DNA from: Bacteroidales bacterium
GTDB taxonomy: Bacteria; Bacteroidota; Bacteroidia; Bacteroidales; UBA932
Assembly: GCA_017634595.1 (NCBI GenBank)
Contig: JAGBNC010000016.1
Location: 62,001-126,000 of the forward strand
Direction of reading: 5' to 3'
Length of the DNA stretch: 64,000 nucleotides
Below, in pieces: positions 23,294 to 32,196 of the stretch. The position numbers and the translations under genes are program-made. Position 1 is the stretch's first letter, and every line of letters starts with the position of its first letter. Below the pieces are notes generated by a model. The model did not search any database and was not told where the DNA came from. It was given only the letters and a program-made list of their open reading frames with translations.

Positions 23294-24562
23294 ATGGATA
23301 AGGTGATACTGAGAAATATTATCCGCGAAGGGCAGGAAGACATTGCCGCCGTTGAGGCCGAACTATACAATCGCCCGTTCGTTTTCGAACAAAATGGCCG
23401 TTATGTGATAACCGGGATCCGTCATGCCGGCAAGTCATATCTGCTTTACCAGAAGGCCCTGGAACTGATACGCGAAGGGCACAAGCTAGAAGAAATGCTC
23501 TACATCAATTTCGATGACGAGCGTCTCTACGGCGTGATTACGGCTACTGAATTGGACGACATCCTGCAGGCCTATGCTTCCATGTTCCCCTACAAGCCTA
23601 TCCTCCTGCTGGATGAAATCCAGAACGTGGATGGCTGGGAACACTTCGCCCGGCGCTTGGCGAACAGGAAACACATCGTCATTATCACCGGGAGCAATGC
23701 CAAGATGCTCAGTAAGGACATGGCGACTGTCCTGGGCAACCGGTATTTGGATGAGTGCGTGTTCCCTTACTCATTCAAGGAATATCTCGGAGCGAAAGGA
23801 ATAGAGCTGGATTCCAACTGGCAGTACGGCGCACGGAAGAATGAGGTCATATTGGCTTTCAATGATTATTTCGGATGGGGAGGATTCCCCGAGCTCCTTC
23901 TTTACAACAACAAGCGCAAGTGGCTCAACCAACTCTACGAGAAAATCCTGCTGGGCGATATCATCCAGCGCCACAAACTCAAGAACGAGATGGCTGTCCG
24001 CCTGACCTACAAACGCCTCGCCGAGACCGTCAAGCACCCTGTCGCCTATAACCGTATTTCCAACCTGGTCAAATCTACCGGTGTCAGGACCTCTCCCGCC
24101 TCAGTCATGGACTACGTGGATTTCGCCAAGGAGGCATTCCTTGTATTCTCACTCGACAACTACGCCTCCAAGTTTACCGAGAAAGAGACCGTGAAGAAGC
24201 ACTATTTCGCGGATAACGGCCTCCTGAGAATCTTCTTGAGCGATCCGGATACAGCATTGCTGGAGAACTTATGTGCCATTGATCTGCATACCAGACATGA
24301 GGAAGACCAGGTCTGGTTCTGGAACCGCAACGTCGAGGTGGACTTCTTCATACCTGAAGATAAGCTGGGTGTCCAGGCCTGTTATTCCACTTCAAAGGAC
24401 ATCAATACCTTTGAAAGGGAGGTGAAGGCGCTGGTAGAACTGGACAAGGTCCATCCCTTGGACCGGATGGTCATAGTGACCTTTGACGAAGAACGTTCCA
24501 TCAAAGCAGACAACGGAAAGGACATCGAGATCATCCCGATCTGGAAATGGCTACTCAGGTAG
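23294..24562 (+). CDS. AAA ATPase with DUF4143 domain
   Basis: About 422 residues from the ATG at 23294; a GTG at 23276 lies too close to the promoter box. Walker A is GIRHAGKSYLL, Walker B ILLLDEIQNV, and the arginine-bearing region is KHIVIITGSNAKMLS. The C-terminal half is DUF4143-like (KKHYFADNGLLRIF and the strand WFWNRNVEVDFFIPED). These AAA_14/DUF4143 proteins are abundant, often in many near-identical copies, in gut Bacteroidales and archaea; function unproven. It sits between exact 15-bp direct repeats, which suggests it arrived as a unit. No partner gene nearby. Confidence 0.82.
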   Translation: MDKVILRNIIREGQEDIAAVEAELYNRPFVFEQNGRYVITGIRHAGKSYLLYQKALELIREGHKLEEMLYINFDDERLYGVITATELDDILQAYASMFPYKPILLLDEIQNVDGWEHFARRLANRKHIVIITGSNAKMLSKDMATVLGNRYLDECVFPYSFKEYLGAKGIELDSNWQYGARKNEVILAFNDYFGWGGFPELLLYNNKRKWLNQLYEKILLGDIIQRHKLKNEMAVRLTYKRLAETVKHPVAYNRISNLVKSTGVRTSPASVMDYVDFAKEAFLVFSLDNYASKFTEKETVKKHYFADNGLLRIFLSDPDTALLENLCAIDLHTRHEEDQVWFWNRNVEVDFFIPEDKLGVQACYSTSKDINTFEREVKALVELDKVHPLDRMVIVTFDEERSIKADNGKDIEIIPIWKWLLR

Positions 24563-24563
24563 T

Positions 24564-24578
24564 AGCAGCTTATTACTT
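24564..24578 (+). repeat. 15-bp direct repeat, right copy
   Basis: AGCAGCTTATTACTT, starting 2 nt after the stop codon of the ATPase gene and identical to 23107-23121. Confidence 0.75.
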
Positions 24579-24645
24579 GAAGGGACGTTACTCCCAAGCT
24601 GCGATTGTACGAGGGCCTGTCGATATAACAAACAGGAATAATTAG

Positions 24646-24653
24646 TATCTTTG
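24646..24653 (+). promoter_or_regulatory. Bacteroidales -7 box for the M13 peptidase
   Basis: TATCTTTG, 20 nt upstream of the ATG at 24673. No obvious -33 TTTG. Confidence 0.55.
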
Positions 24654-24672
24654 CGACTCTAATATAAATAAC

Positions 24673-26685
24673 ATGAAAAAGTTATTCTTGTTTATGATTC
24701 CTGCATTGATGCTGGCTGCCTGCCAGCCCAAAGATGCCAAAGTACCCGCCCTCGACCCTACCGACATGGACCTGACGGTAGCCCCGGGCCAAGATTTCTA
24801 CATGTATGCCAACGGCGGATGGATGAAAAAGAACCCGCTCAAGCCCGAATATGCCCGCTTCGGATCGTTCGACGTGCTCCGCGAGCAGAACGTCAAGAAT
24901 CTCAACGACTTGTTCTCCGGCATGACCTCGCTCAACCCCAAGCCCGGCACCACCGAGCAGAAGATTGTCGATCTGTACAAACAGGGACTGGATTCGGTAA
25001 GGCTGAATGCCGAAGGAGCAGCACCGCTCAAGAAATATCTCGACGAGCTATATGCCGTAGCCGACAAGAAGGCCCTTGCGGCGCATCTGGGTAAACTCAA
25101 CCTCGTTGGCGAAGGAGGATTCTTCGGCGGCGGAGTCCAAGCCGACCTCATGGACAGCAAAACTCAGATTTTCTACCTTGGCCAGAGCGGCCTTGGCATG
25201 GGCGACCGCGACTACTATGTCGATCCTGCCAATGCAGAACTGCGCAAGGGATACGAAGCCATGCTCTGCAAACTCTTCGCCCTCGCCGGGCTCGACCAGC
25301 CTGAACTGCGTGCCGCCAATGCTGCCGGCATAGAGGACAAGCTGGCTGAGTTCTCATGGACCAGCGTCCAGAACCGCGACTACACCAAGCTCTACAACCC
25401 CATGAGTAGTGAGCAGATTTTCAAGGCATTCCCGGGCTTCGACTTCAAGGCCTTCTGCGAGGCTATGGGCATCCCCGCCCAGGACAAAGTCATAGTGGAG
25501 CAGCCCTCATTCTTTGAGGGTTTCAGCAAACTCTACCAAAGCTCCGACCTCGAAGTGCTGAAAGACTACCTTGCCGGTCAGCTCGTGAGCGGTGCCGCCG
25601 GTGCACTTTCCGACGATTTCTACGCTGCATCATTTGACTTCTACAGCACGCAGATGAGCGGCGTCACTGAGCAGAAGCCACGCTGGAAGAGGGCCATGAG
25701 CGTGCCCAACAGCATACTTGGCGAGGCCGTGGGCCAGATGTACGTTGCCAAGTATTTCCCTGAGAGCTCCAAGCAGAAGATGCTGGATCTGGTTAAGAAT
25801 CTGCAGATATCCCTGGGGCAGCACATCGACTCACTTGACTGGATGTCCGACGCCACCAAGGCGCGCGCACGCGAAAAGCTGGAAGCCTTCAGCATCAAGA
25901 TAGGCTATCCCGACAAATGGAAGGACTACAGCACTCTCAAGGTCGATCCTGAGTTGAGCTATTACGATAATCTTCGTGCCGCCAACGCCTGGTATGTGGC
26001 CGACAACCTCTCCAAGCTCGGCAAGCCCACAGACCCGACCGAGTGGGGCATGACACCTCAGACCGTCAACGCATATTACAATCCCACCACCAACGAGGTC
26101 TGCTTCCCCGCTGGTATCCTTCAGCCTCCGTTCTTCAACCCCGATGCTGACGATGCTGTCAACTACGGCGCGATCGGCGTAGTTATTGGTCACGAGATGA
26201 CTCACGGCTTCGACGACCAGGGCAGTCTCTTCGACAAGGATGGCAACATGAACGACTGGTGGACCGCCGAAGACCGCGATGCCTTCAAGGCCAAGACACA
26301 GGCCTTGGCAGAGCAGTTTAACAAGGTGGAAATACTGCCTGGTGTGATGGCCAACGGCGAACTCACGCTCGGCGAGAATATTGCCGACCACGGTGGAGTG
26401 AGCGTAGCATGGACTGCATACCACAACGCCCTGGGCGACAATGTGCCCGAGCCCATAGACGGCCTGTCTGCCGACCAGCGCTTCTTCCTGGGCTACGCCC
26501 GCGTATGGGGGCAGAATATCACCGATGAGGAGAAAGCGCGCCTGACCAAGCTCGACGTGCACTCTCTTGGCGAGAACCGCGTCAATGTGACGTTGCGCAA
26601 CTTCGACGCTTTCTTCGAGGCATTCGGCATCAAGGAAGGCGATGTCATGTGGCGTCCGGCACCGGAGCGGGTACACATCTGGTAA
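24673..26685 (+). CDS. pepO: M13-family (PepO/neprilysin-type) zinc metallopeptidase lipoprotein
   Basis: 670 residues. Lipoprotein signal MKKLFLFMIPALMLAAC. The M13 N-terminal motif is DFYMYANGGWMKKNPL. The zinc site is complete: HEMTH at 507-511 and GENIADHGG with E568 and D572; NAYYNPTTNEVCFPAGILQP and the C-terminal MWRPAPERVHIW are also typical (the family tail is usually C-x-W). It is expected to cleave peptides at the periplasmic or outer face of the envelope. Stands alone between its own promoter and a strong terminator. Confidence 0.93.
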   Translation: MKKLFLFMIPALMLAACQPKDAKVPALDPTDMDLTVAPGQDFYMYANGGWMKKNPLKPEYARFGSFDVLREQNVKNLNDLFSGMTSLNPKPGTTEQKIVDLYKQGLDSVRLNAEGAAPLKKYLDELYAVADKKALAAHLGKLNLVGEGGFFGGGVQADLMDSKTQIFYLGQSGLGMGDRDYYVDPANAELRKGYEAMLCKLFALAGLDQPELRAANAAGIEDKLAEFSWTSVQNRDYTKLYNPMSSEQIFKAFPGFDFKAFCEAMGIPAQDKVIVEQPSFFEGFSKLYQSSDLEVLKDYLAGQLVSGAAGALSDDFYAASFDFYSTQMSGVTEQKPRWKRAMSVPNSILGEAVGQMYVAKYFPESSKQKMLDLVKNLQISLGQHIDSLDWMSDATKARAREKLEAFSIKIGYPDKWKDYSTLKVDPELSYYDNLRAANAWYVADNLSKLGKPTDPTEWGMTPQTVNAYYNPTTNEVCFPAGILQPPFFNPDADDAVNYGAIGVVIGHEMTHGFDDQGSLFDKDGNMNDWWTAEDRDAFKAKTQALAEQFNKVEILPGVMANGELTLGENIADHGGVSVAWTAYHNALGDNVPEPIDGLSADQRFFLGYARVWGQNITDEEKARLTKLDVHSLGENRVNVTLRNFDAFFEAFGIKEGDVMWRPAPERVHIW

Positions 26686-26710
26686 GTAGCCATATTACAG
26701 AATAATTGAT

Positions 26711-26748
26711 AAAAAAGTCCCGGGGATTAACTTTTCCGGGACTTTTTT
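26711..26748 (+). terminator. Terminator after the M13 peptidase
   Basis: AAAAAAGTCCCGG, loop, CCGGGACTTTTTT; perfect stem with A and T tracts on both sides, so it may act bidirectionally. It isolates the capsule operon from upstream transcription. Confidence 0.9.
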
Positions 26749-26770
26749 ATGCTTTTAAAATTATATTTAG

Positions 26771-26778
26771 TATCTTTG
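26771..26778 (+). promoter_or_regulatory. Promoter of the surface-polysaccharide operon
   Basis: TATCTTTG fits TAnnTTTG and lies 23 nt after the upstream terminator. No flanking inverted repeats of the kind used for invertible capsule promoters were found on inspection. Confidence 0.6.
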
Positions 26779-26991
26779 CAGAGTCTCACTGAACTCTATG
26801 CCAAAGCGCTTGCACGGGTAAGTTCCGGAAGCGCATTTTTGTCGAGGTGGGGGGGGGTAACTGATTGATTTCCAGTTCTTTGGATTTATCTTTCAGGATT
26901 AGAAGGTATTTTTTCTTTTTATTTTCTTTGCTTTTCCTTTGTTGAGTTCCTGTTTTGAGACGGGTAGATTGTTGTTTGTGCTGTTGTTTGG
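26779..26991 (+). promoter_or_regulatory. Long leader of the polysaccharide operon with hairpin and G9 tract
   Basis: About 210 nt between the promoter and the UpxY start. It contains GCGCTT (26806-26811) pairing with AAGCGC (26829-26834), followed by ATTTTT, which resembles a weak attenuator; a run of nine G at 26849-26857; and a U-rich stretch near 26910-26940. UpxY-type operons characteristically have long untranslated leaders needed for antitermination. No small gene was recognised in it. Confidence 0.45.
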
Positions 26992-27558
26992 ATGCTCTTA
27001 GATTTACGGGAAAACTGTCAATCGGTGAATGCCGAGCGATGGTTTGTGATGAGAGATTTAAAAAGATGGAATGCATTGCTGCCGGCTTGGAGGCAGCTTG
27101 GCGATGCAGGATTCGAGGTTTTCACTCCGATGCAGGAAGTTCTGGTGAGTGTGAAGGGGGCTGCGCGCAGAGTCAGCCGGCCCTATATCCAGGATTTGCT
27201 TTTTGTGCATTCCACTCGCGATAGACTCGATCCTGAGGTGGCTAAAACTCCTACCCTCCAGTACCGCTACGCTAAAGGTCTCGGCTATAAGACGCCGATG
27301 ATTGTCCCTGACAGGCAGATGGATAATTTTGTCAAGGCTGTTACTGCCGTCAGTACGCCTGTGTACATCTGCCCTTCGGAGGTTACAGAGTCGATGGTAG
27401 GGAGTAGTGTCCGCGTTATAGGCGGGCCGCTGGAGGGGTGCGATGGCAGACTTTTAAGCGTTCAAGGAACGCGCCGCAAACGATTGTTTGTTACTATCCC
27501 GAATTTGGTAGCGGCTTCCGTTGAGGTTGAGCCAGACTATCTTCAGATAATGAAATGA
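26992..27558 (+). CDS. UpxY-type NusG-paralogue antiterminator
   Basis: 188 residues. NGN-type domain first (ERWFVMRDLKRWNALLPAWR... YIQDLLFVHS), then a KOW-like end: SMVGSSVRVIGGPLEGCDGR and VEVEPDYLQI. This is the architecture of Bacteroides UpxY proteins, which allow RNA polymerase to read through the leader of their own capsule operon. First gene, after a 210-nt leader. The start could also be the GTG at 27025, since the family core begins at ERWFV. No UpxZ-type partner follows. Stop overlaps the next start (ATGA). Confidence 0.85.
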   Translation: MLLDLRENCQSVNAERWFVMRDLKRWNALLPAWRQLGDAGFEVFTPMQEVLVSVKGAARRVSRPYIQDLLFVHSTRDRLDPEVAKTPTLQYRYAKGLGYKTPMIVPDRQMDNFVKAVTAVSTPVYICPSEVTESMVGSSVRVIGGPLEGCDGRLLSVQGTRRKRLFVTIPNLVAASVEVEPDYLQIMK

Positions 27559-28166
27559 GCAGTGCCGACAAGCTCCTGAAATATATTTTTGACAGGATTG
27601 TGGCGCTGACGGGGCTTTTGATTTTATGGCCTGCGATGCTGGTCGTAGGTTTGACGATTGCTATCAGCATGCCTGATGGCGGCCCCTTTTTCTTCCAGAA
27701 GAGAGTAGGTAAGGACGGCCGCTTGTTCACTATTGTAAAGTTCCGGACCATGTATGTGTCGGAACAGGACAGGAATGGGCGTCCCGTTCCTGCCGCTGTG
27801 CGTTTTATACGCCGCTTCAAGCTGGACGAACTCCCGCAGCTGTGGAACGTGCTCACCGGGCGTATGAGTTTGGTCGGTCCCCGGCCCGACGTGCCAGGAT
27901 ACGCCGACAAGTTGACCGGCGAGGATGCGGAAATCCTTCAGCTGCGCCCCGGCATTACCGGCCCGGCGTCACTGAAATACCGCTGCGAGGAGGAGCTTCT
28001 GGCCTCTGTGCCGGATCCGCTGTCTTATAACGACAATGTAATTTATCCCGATAAAGTAAGGATAAACAGATACTATCTTCACAATTACTCATTCTTCACC
28101 GACATGAAGATTATTTGGGCCACAGTCACCGGCCGCAAAATCTTCTACGGGGGAGAATGGATTTGA
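27555..28166 (+). CDS. Initiating phosphoglycosyl transferase (PglC/WcaJ-type)
   Basis: 203 residues, the short monotopic form. One N-terminal membrane (re-entrant) helix at about residues 12-38, then FFFQKRVGKDGRLFTIVKFR, the catalytic Asp-Glu pair D91-E92 in KLDELPQLWNV, and SLVGPRPDVPGY. It transfers a sugar-1-phosphate from a UDP-sugar to undecaprenyl phosphate, starting each repeat unit. The sugar cannot be predicted. Overlaps the UpxY stop by 4 nt, consistent with being the first biosynthetic step of the operon. Confidence 0.92.
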   Translation: MSSADKLLKYIFDRIVALTGLLILWPAMLVVGLTIAISMPDGGPFFFQKRVGKDGRLFTIVKFRTMYVSEQDRNGRPVPAAVRFIRRFKLDELPQLWNVLTGRMSLVGPRPDVPGYADKLTGEDAEILQLRPGITGPASLKYRCEEELLASVPDPLSYNDNVIYPDKVRINRYYLHNYSFFTDMKIIWATVTGRKIFYGGEWI

Positions 28167-28176
28167 TTTTTTGAAT

Positions 28177-28968
28177 ATGACCAGAACTCTTCTACATGTC
28201 CTGGCAGCGGTTGTCCTGCTCGGCGCTGTGTCTTGCAGCGCTGTACCCAAAATCGCTTATATGCGTGACCTTCAGCCAGGTGAAAGCCTTGCTGTACAGG
28301 AGGTGCGTCAGCTCAAACTCAAGCCGGGCGACCGCCTGCGCATTCATGTTTTCAGCCGTGACCGCGAGCTAGCCAGCTTGTTCAATCTGTACGAGAACAA
28401 CAACGGGACCGGACGTAACAGCTATCTGCCCTATACCATTAACGGTGACGGCAATATCGACATGCCTATCTGCGGCATCATGCATGTGGCCGGCCTTACG
28501 CGTCTTGAGCTTGCCGACCAGATAAAGTTCCGTCTGCTGTCGGCCAAGCTGCTAAACGACCCCACTGTGATCGTAGACTATGCCGACATGTGCTTCTATG
28601 CGCTTGGAGAGCTGGGCCGTGCGGGCAGGATAGAGATTCCGCGTGACCAGCTGACCCTGCTTGAGGCTATATCGCTTGCAGGAGACTTGTCTATCGATGG
28701 CCGGCGCGACAATGTCTTGGTGCTGCGTACCGAGAACGGAATCCAAAATTCCTACCTGGTGGACCTTACCAGCACCGAGAGCATTTATTCGTCCCCGGTG
28801 TACTACATCCAGCAGAACGATATTATCTATGTCGAACCTAACGTGAAGAGGGCCAATCAGTCGGAACTGTTGGCCAATCAGGTGCGCACCCCTGGCTTCT
28901 GGTTCTCCACAGTGTCGTCGGTGGCTTCTATGGTGCTGCTTGTTTTAAGGCTTACAGACGGACATTAG
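28177..28968 (+). CDS. Wza-like polysaccharide export lipoprotein
   Basis: About 263 residues from the ATG at 28177 (a TTG two codons earlier is in frame). Lipoprotein signal ending AVSC. Poly_export domain: LKLKPGDRLRIHVFSRDREL, YTINGDGNIDMPICGIMHV, then an SLBB-like segment with FYALGELGRAGRIEIP. A hydrophobic C-terminal segment (VSSVASMVLLVLRL) fits the outer-membrane or terminal helix of the family. It would form the outer-membrane exit channel with the Wzc-like kinase encoded next. Confidence 0.88.
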   Translation: MTRTLLHVLAAVVLLGAVSCSAVPKIAYMRDLQPGESLAVQEVRQLKLKPGDRLRIHVFSRDRELASLFNLYENNNGTGRNSYLPYTINGDGNIDMPICGIMHVAGLTRLELADQIKFRLLSAKLLNDPTVIVDYADMCFYALGELGRAGRIEIPRDQLTLLEAISLAGDLSIDGRRDNVLVLRTENGIQNSYLVDLTSTESIYSSPVYYIQQNDIIYVEPNVKRANQSELLANQVRTPGFWFSTVSSVASMVLLVLRLTDGH

Positions 28969-28969
28969 T

Positions 28970-31351
28970 ATGGAAAGAAAACCTACCCCATCCTCTGACT
29001 CGACAAGACGTCCCGCCCTTTCTGCGATGTCTCCCGGCATCATGGTCAAGAAGGCCGCGGGCATGCTCATTCGCAACTGGTACTGGTTTACGCTGTCCCT
29101 TGTGCTTTTCATGGCCGGCGCCTGGTTCTACGTCAAGAGCAAGCAGCCTGTGTATCTGCGCTCCGCATCCATCATGATAAAGCAGAGCGGTAACGAGGGC
29201 TTTGACAAGACGCTCCGCGACATCGGAGTGCCGCAGGCTTCCACTAACCTTGTCAACGAGATACTGCTCATGAACTCCAGCGTTGTGGCAGAGGAAGTAG
29301 TACGCAGGCTTCATCTGGACGTGGATTATTATGTCGAAGGACCATTCTACGACAGGACTGTGTACGGAGTCGAGCTGCCTTTCAGGCTCTCTTTCCTTGA
29401 CCTTAACGACAATGACCGGGCAGACCTGACCGCTACTTTGGTGGCTTCGGACAGTACCGTGCTGCTGAGCGGATTCGTATCCAAAGGCGCCGCCATGGCG
29501 GGTCTTGATGTACTTGCACACCCAGGCGACACAGTACAGACACCAATGGGCCGGGTGGCTGTGGCTCTCAGCCAGGGATGGACGGCGTCTTCTGCCAGGA
29601 CATATAAAGTCCACCGCTCCGGCATGTATGAATCGACAGAGAGGGTGCGCTGGCGCATCTCCGCCAACCTGCGCGACCGCAATTCATCCATTATCGACGT
29701 CCGCTACAAGGATGTGTCTCTTAACCGTGCCGACGATATCCTGAATACATTGGTTACGGTGTACAACGAGCAGTGGATGAAGGAGCGCAACAAGCAGATA
29801 ATCAGTACCAATGACTTTATCCGCGATAGGCTCTCCGTTATCGAGCAGGAGCTCGGCAGCGTGGACCACGACATATCTTCCTACAAGTCGGAGAACCTCA
29901 TTATCGACATAGGTCAGTCCGGTGCAATGGCCATGGCCGAGGCCAACGAGACAGCCAAACAGGATGCTGCACTGCGCAGCAGGATAAGCCAGGTGCGCGC
30001 AGCTTATGACTACCTGGCGAGCATTACCGACGACAGCCAGCAGATTCCTTTTTATTCCAATATCAGCAATGCTGCCATACTACATAAGATTTCAGAGTAC
30101 AATACTCTGGTGCTCAAGCGCAACAACCACCTCTCGTTCTCTTCGGCCCAGAATCCTCTGGTAATGGATCTTAACCAGCAGCTTGCCAGCATAAGGGCGT
30201 CCATTATACAGGACCTGTCCAACGAGATTGCCGATCTTCAGTCTCAGCAGAGCGCAGTTCAAAGCACCCGGCGCGAAGCCGTGAGCAAGGTGGCGCGCAA
30301 CCCCGGACAGGCCAATCACTTGCTGTCTGTAGAGAGACAGCAGAAAGTCAAGGAGTCGCTTTACCTCTTCCTCTTGCAAAAGCGTGAGGAGAACGAGCTC
30401 TCACAGGCTTTTACAGCATATAACACTCAGCTCATAGAACCTGCACACGGATCCTGGCTGCCTATCGAACCTGTGGCAAGCAGCATCTATCTTATTGCCC
30501 TTCTGCTCGGGCTGGCGCTTCCGGCCGCAGTTATAGCGCTCAAAGAGGTGCTCACAACAACCGTGCAGGGGCGCGAAGACCTCAATGGCCTTCTCATACC
30601 TTTTGCTGGTGAGATTCCCGAGCATGTCAAGAATAAGCGCAAAAAGGGTGAAACGCCTTCGGTTATGATTACCGACAACGGGCGTGACATGATTAACGAG
30701 GCTTTCCGCGTGGTGCGCAGCAACCTTGAGTTCCTACTGGGCTATGAGGCTTCACACAAGGTGATTATGCTCACCTCCATGGACCCTGGCAGCGGCAAGA
30801 CTTTTATATCGGCCAATCTCGCATCGGTAATTGGCCTGAAAGGGAAGAAGGTGCTTGCCATCGACCTTGACATGCGCCGCGCGAGCCTTTCCGGCTATGC
30901 AGGGCGTCCACACAAGGGTGTGTCGGGTTACTTGAGCGGGCAGTTCGATGATTATCATCCGCTGATTGTGCACCTGGACAATATTGATATACTACCCTGC
31001 GGCGCACTTCCTCCCAATCCTTCCGAACTGCTTTACACCCAGCGTTTTGCGGATTTGGTGGAGGCAGTGAAGACGGAATACGACTATGTATTCCTCGACT
31101 GTCCTCCCGTTGAGATGGTGGCTGACCCTGCCATTATCAACCGATTTGCCGACCTTACGGTGTTCGTGGTCCGTGCCAAAGTGATGGAGAAGTCACTTCT
31201 CCCGGAGATAGACCGCTGGTACATGGACCGCAAGTTCAATAATATGGTCTTGTTCCTCAACGGTACCGATGTGAAGAGCGGCCGCTATGGCTACCATAAA
31301 TACGGATACCACAAGTACGGCTACAGTTACTACGGATCGTCGCACAAGTAA
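28970..31351 (+). CDS. Wzc-like polysaccharide co-polymerase and tyrosine autokinase
   Basis: 793 residues: N-terminal Wzz domain with membrane helices near residues 35-55 and 505-525, a coiled-coil periplasmic part, and a cytoplasmic BY-kinase. Walker A is DPGSGKT (about 604-611), Walker A' VLAIDLDMRRA, Walker B YVFLDCPP. The C-terminal tail is a tyrosine cluster: YGYHKYGYHKYGYSYYG. These kinases control chain length and export through phosphorylation cycles. Sits directly after the Wza-like gene. Its presence in a cluster with an ABC exporter is unusual. Confidence 0.93.
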   Translation: MERKPTPSSDSTRRPALSAMSPGIMVKKAAGMLIRNWYWFTLSLVLFMAGAWFYVKSKQPVYLRSASIMIKQSGNEGFDKTLRDIGVPQASTNLVNEILLMNSSVVAEEVVRRLHLDVDYYVEGPFYDRTVYGVELPFRLSFLDLNDNDRADLTATLVASDSTVLLSGFVSKGAAMAGLDVLAHPGDTVQTPMGRVAVALSQGWTASSARTYKVHRSGMYESTERVRWRISANLRDRNSSIIDVRYKDVSLNRADDILNTLVTVYNEQWMKERNKQIISTNDFIRDRLSVIEQELGSVDHDISSYKSENLIIDIGQSGAMAMAEANETAKQDAALRSRISQVRAAYDYLASITDDSQQIPFYSNISNAAILHKISEYNTLVLKRNNHLSFSSAQNPLVMDLNQQLASIRASIIQDLSNEIADLQSQQSAVQSTRREAVSKVARNPGQANHLLSVERQQKVKESLYLFLLQKREENELSQAFTAYNTQLIEPAHGSWLPIEPVASSIYLIALLLGLALPAAVIALKEVLTTTVQGREDLNGLLIPFAGEIPEHVKNKRKKGETPSVMITDNGRDMINEAFRVVRSNLEFLLGYEASHKVIMLTSMDPGSGKTFISANLASVIGLKGKKVLAIDLDMRRASLSGYAGRPHKGVSGYLSGQFDDYHPLIVHLDNIDILPCGALPPNPSELLYTQRFADLVEAVKTEYDYVFLDCPPVEMVADPAIINRFADLTVFVVRAKVMEKSLLPEIDRWYMDRKFNNMVLFLNGTDVKSGRYGYHKYGYHKYGYSYYGSSHK

Positions 31352-31352
31352 G

Positions 31353-32195
31353 ATGAAAGAAGGCTGGACCTTGGTCATACGTCCGCGCAAGCGACTGCTC
31401 GACCTGGACCTGAAGGGCTTGTGGCGCTATCGGGATCTGTGGCTGATGTATGTCAGGCGGGACATAGTTACCGTGTACAAACAGACGGTGCTGGGGCCCT
31501 TGTGGTTCTTGATCCAGCCGGTGTTTACCACGGCTATGTACATGTTCGTCTTCGGCGGGCTGGCGGGAATTTCTACTGACGGCGCGCCGCAGCCGCTTTT
31601 TTACCTGTCGGGTATCATGATGTGGAACTACTTCAGCGAGTGCTTCGGCGTGTCGTCCAATGTGTTTACCAACAATGCGGGCGTGTTCGGCAAGGTGTAT
31701 TTCCCGCGCCTTGTTGTGCCGCTGGCAGGACTTACATCCAATCTGGTGAAGATGCTCATTCAGCTGATGTTGTTCGTCGCTGTGTATATAGGATATCTTA
31801 TTGCCGGTCAGGAACTGTCGGTCAATGCCACCCTGCTGCTGTTCCCTTTTTATGTTTTCTTGCTTGCCTTCCACGGGCTGTCATGGGGACTTATAGTCTC
31901 CAGCGTCACTTCCAAGTACCGCGATATCAGGTTCCTTGTGTCTTTTGGCATGCAACTGTTTATGTACGCCACTCCTGTCATCTACCCAATGAGTGTGGCA
32001 AGCGGCAAGGTGAAGGCTATCCTCGAACTCAATCCGCTTACGCCGGTGTTCGAAGCCTTCAAGTACGGCTGCCTTGGCTGCGGCTCCTTTTCGTGGGGCG
32101 GCCTGCTGTACAGCACCGTGTTCATGCTGGTGGTGCTTTTCATATCAGTCCTGATCTTCAACCGCACCGAGCGGACATTCATGGATACAGTTTAG
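31353..32195 (+). CDS. ABC-2 polysaccharide exporter permease (Wzm/KpsM-type)
   Basis: About 280 residues from the ATG at 31353, directly after the wzc stop; the longer frame to 31287 only reads the wzc tail. N-terminal LWRYRDLWLMYVRRDIVTVY, then YKQTVLGPLWFLIQPVFTT is the ABC-2 signature of Wzm/TagG/KpsM. Six membrane helices are visible, with the late ATPVIYPMS and NPLTPVFEAFKYG motifs. It would form the inner-membrane channel for completed lipid-linked polysaccharide. Paired with the ATPase 2 nt downstream. Confidence 0.92.
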   Translation: MKEGWTLVIRPRKRLLDLDLKGLWRYRDLWLMYVRRDIVTVYKQTVLGPLWFLIQPVFTTAMYMFVFGGLAGISTDGAPQPLFYLSGIMMWNYFSECFGVSSNVFTNNAGVFGKVYFPRLVVPLAGLTSNLVKMLIQLMLFVAVYIGYLIAGQELSVNATLLLFPFYVFLLAFHGLSWGLIVSSVTSKYRDIRFLVSFGMQLFMYATPVIYPMSVASGKVKAILELNPLTPVFEAFKYGCLGCGSFSWGGLLYSTVFMLVVLFISVLIFNRTERTFMDTV

Positions 32196-32196
32196 T

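Noticed and set aside
25831..26676. 281-codon minus-strand frame
   Set aside because: Antisense to the M13 peptidase zinc-site region; no protein family features.
26711..26991. Invertible capsule promoter of the Bacteroides type
   Set aside because: No paired inverted repeats flanking the promoter box were seen; the only symmetric elements are the upstream terminator and the leader hairpin.
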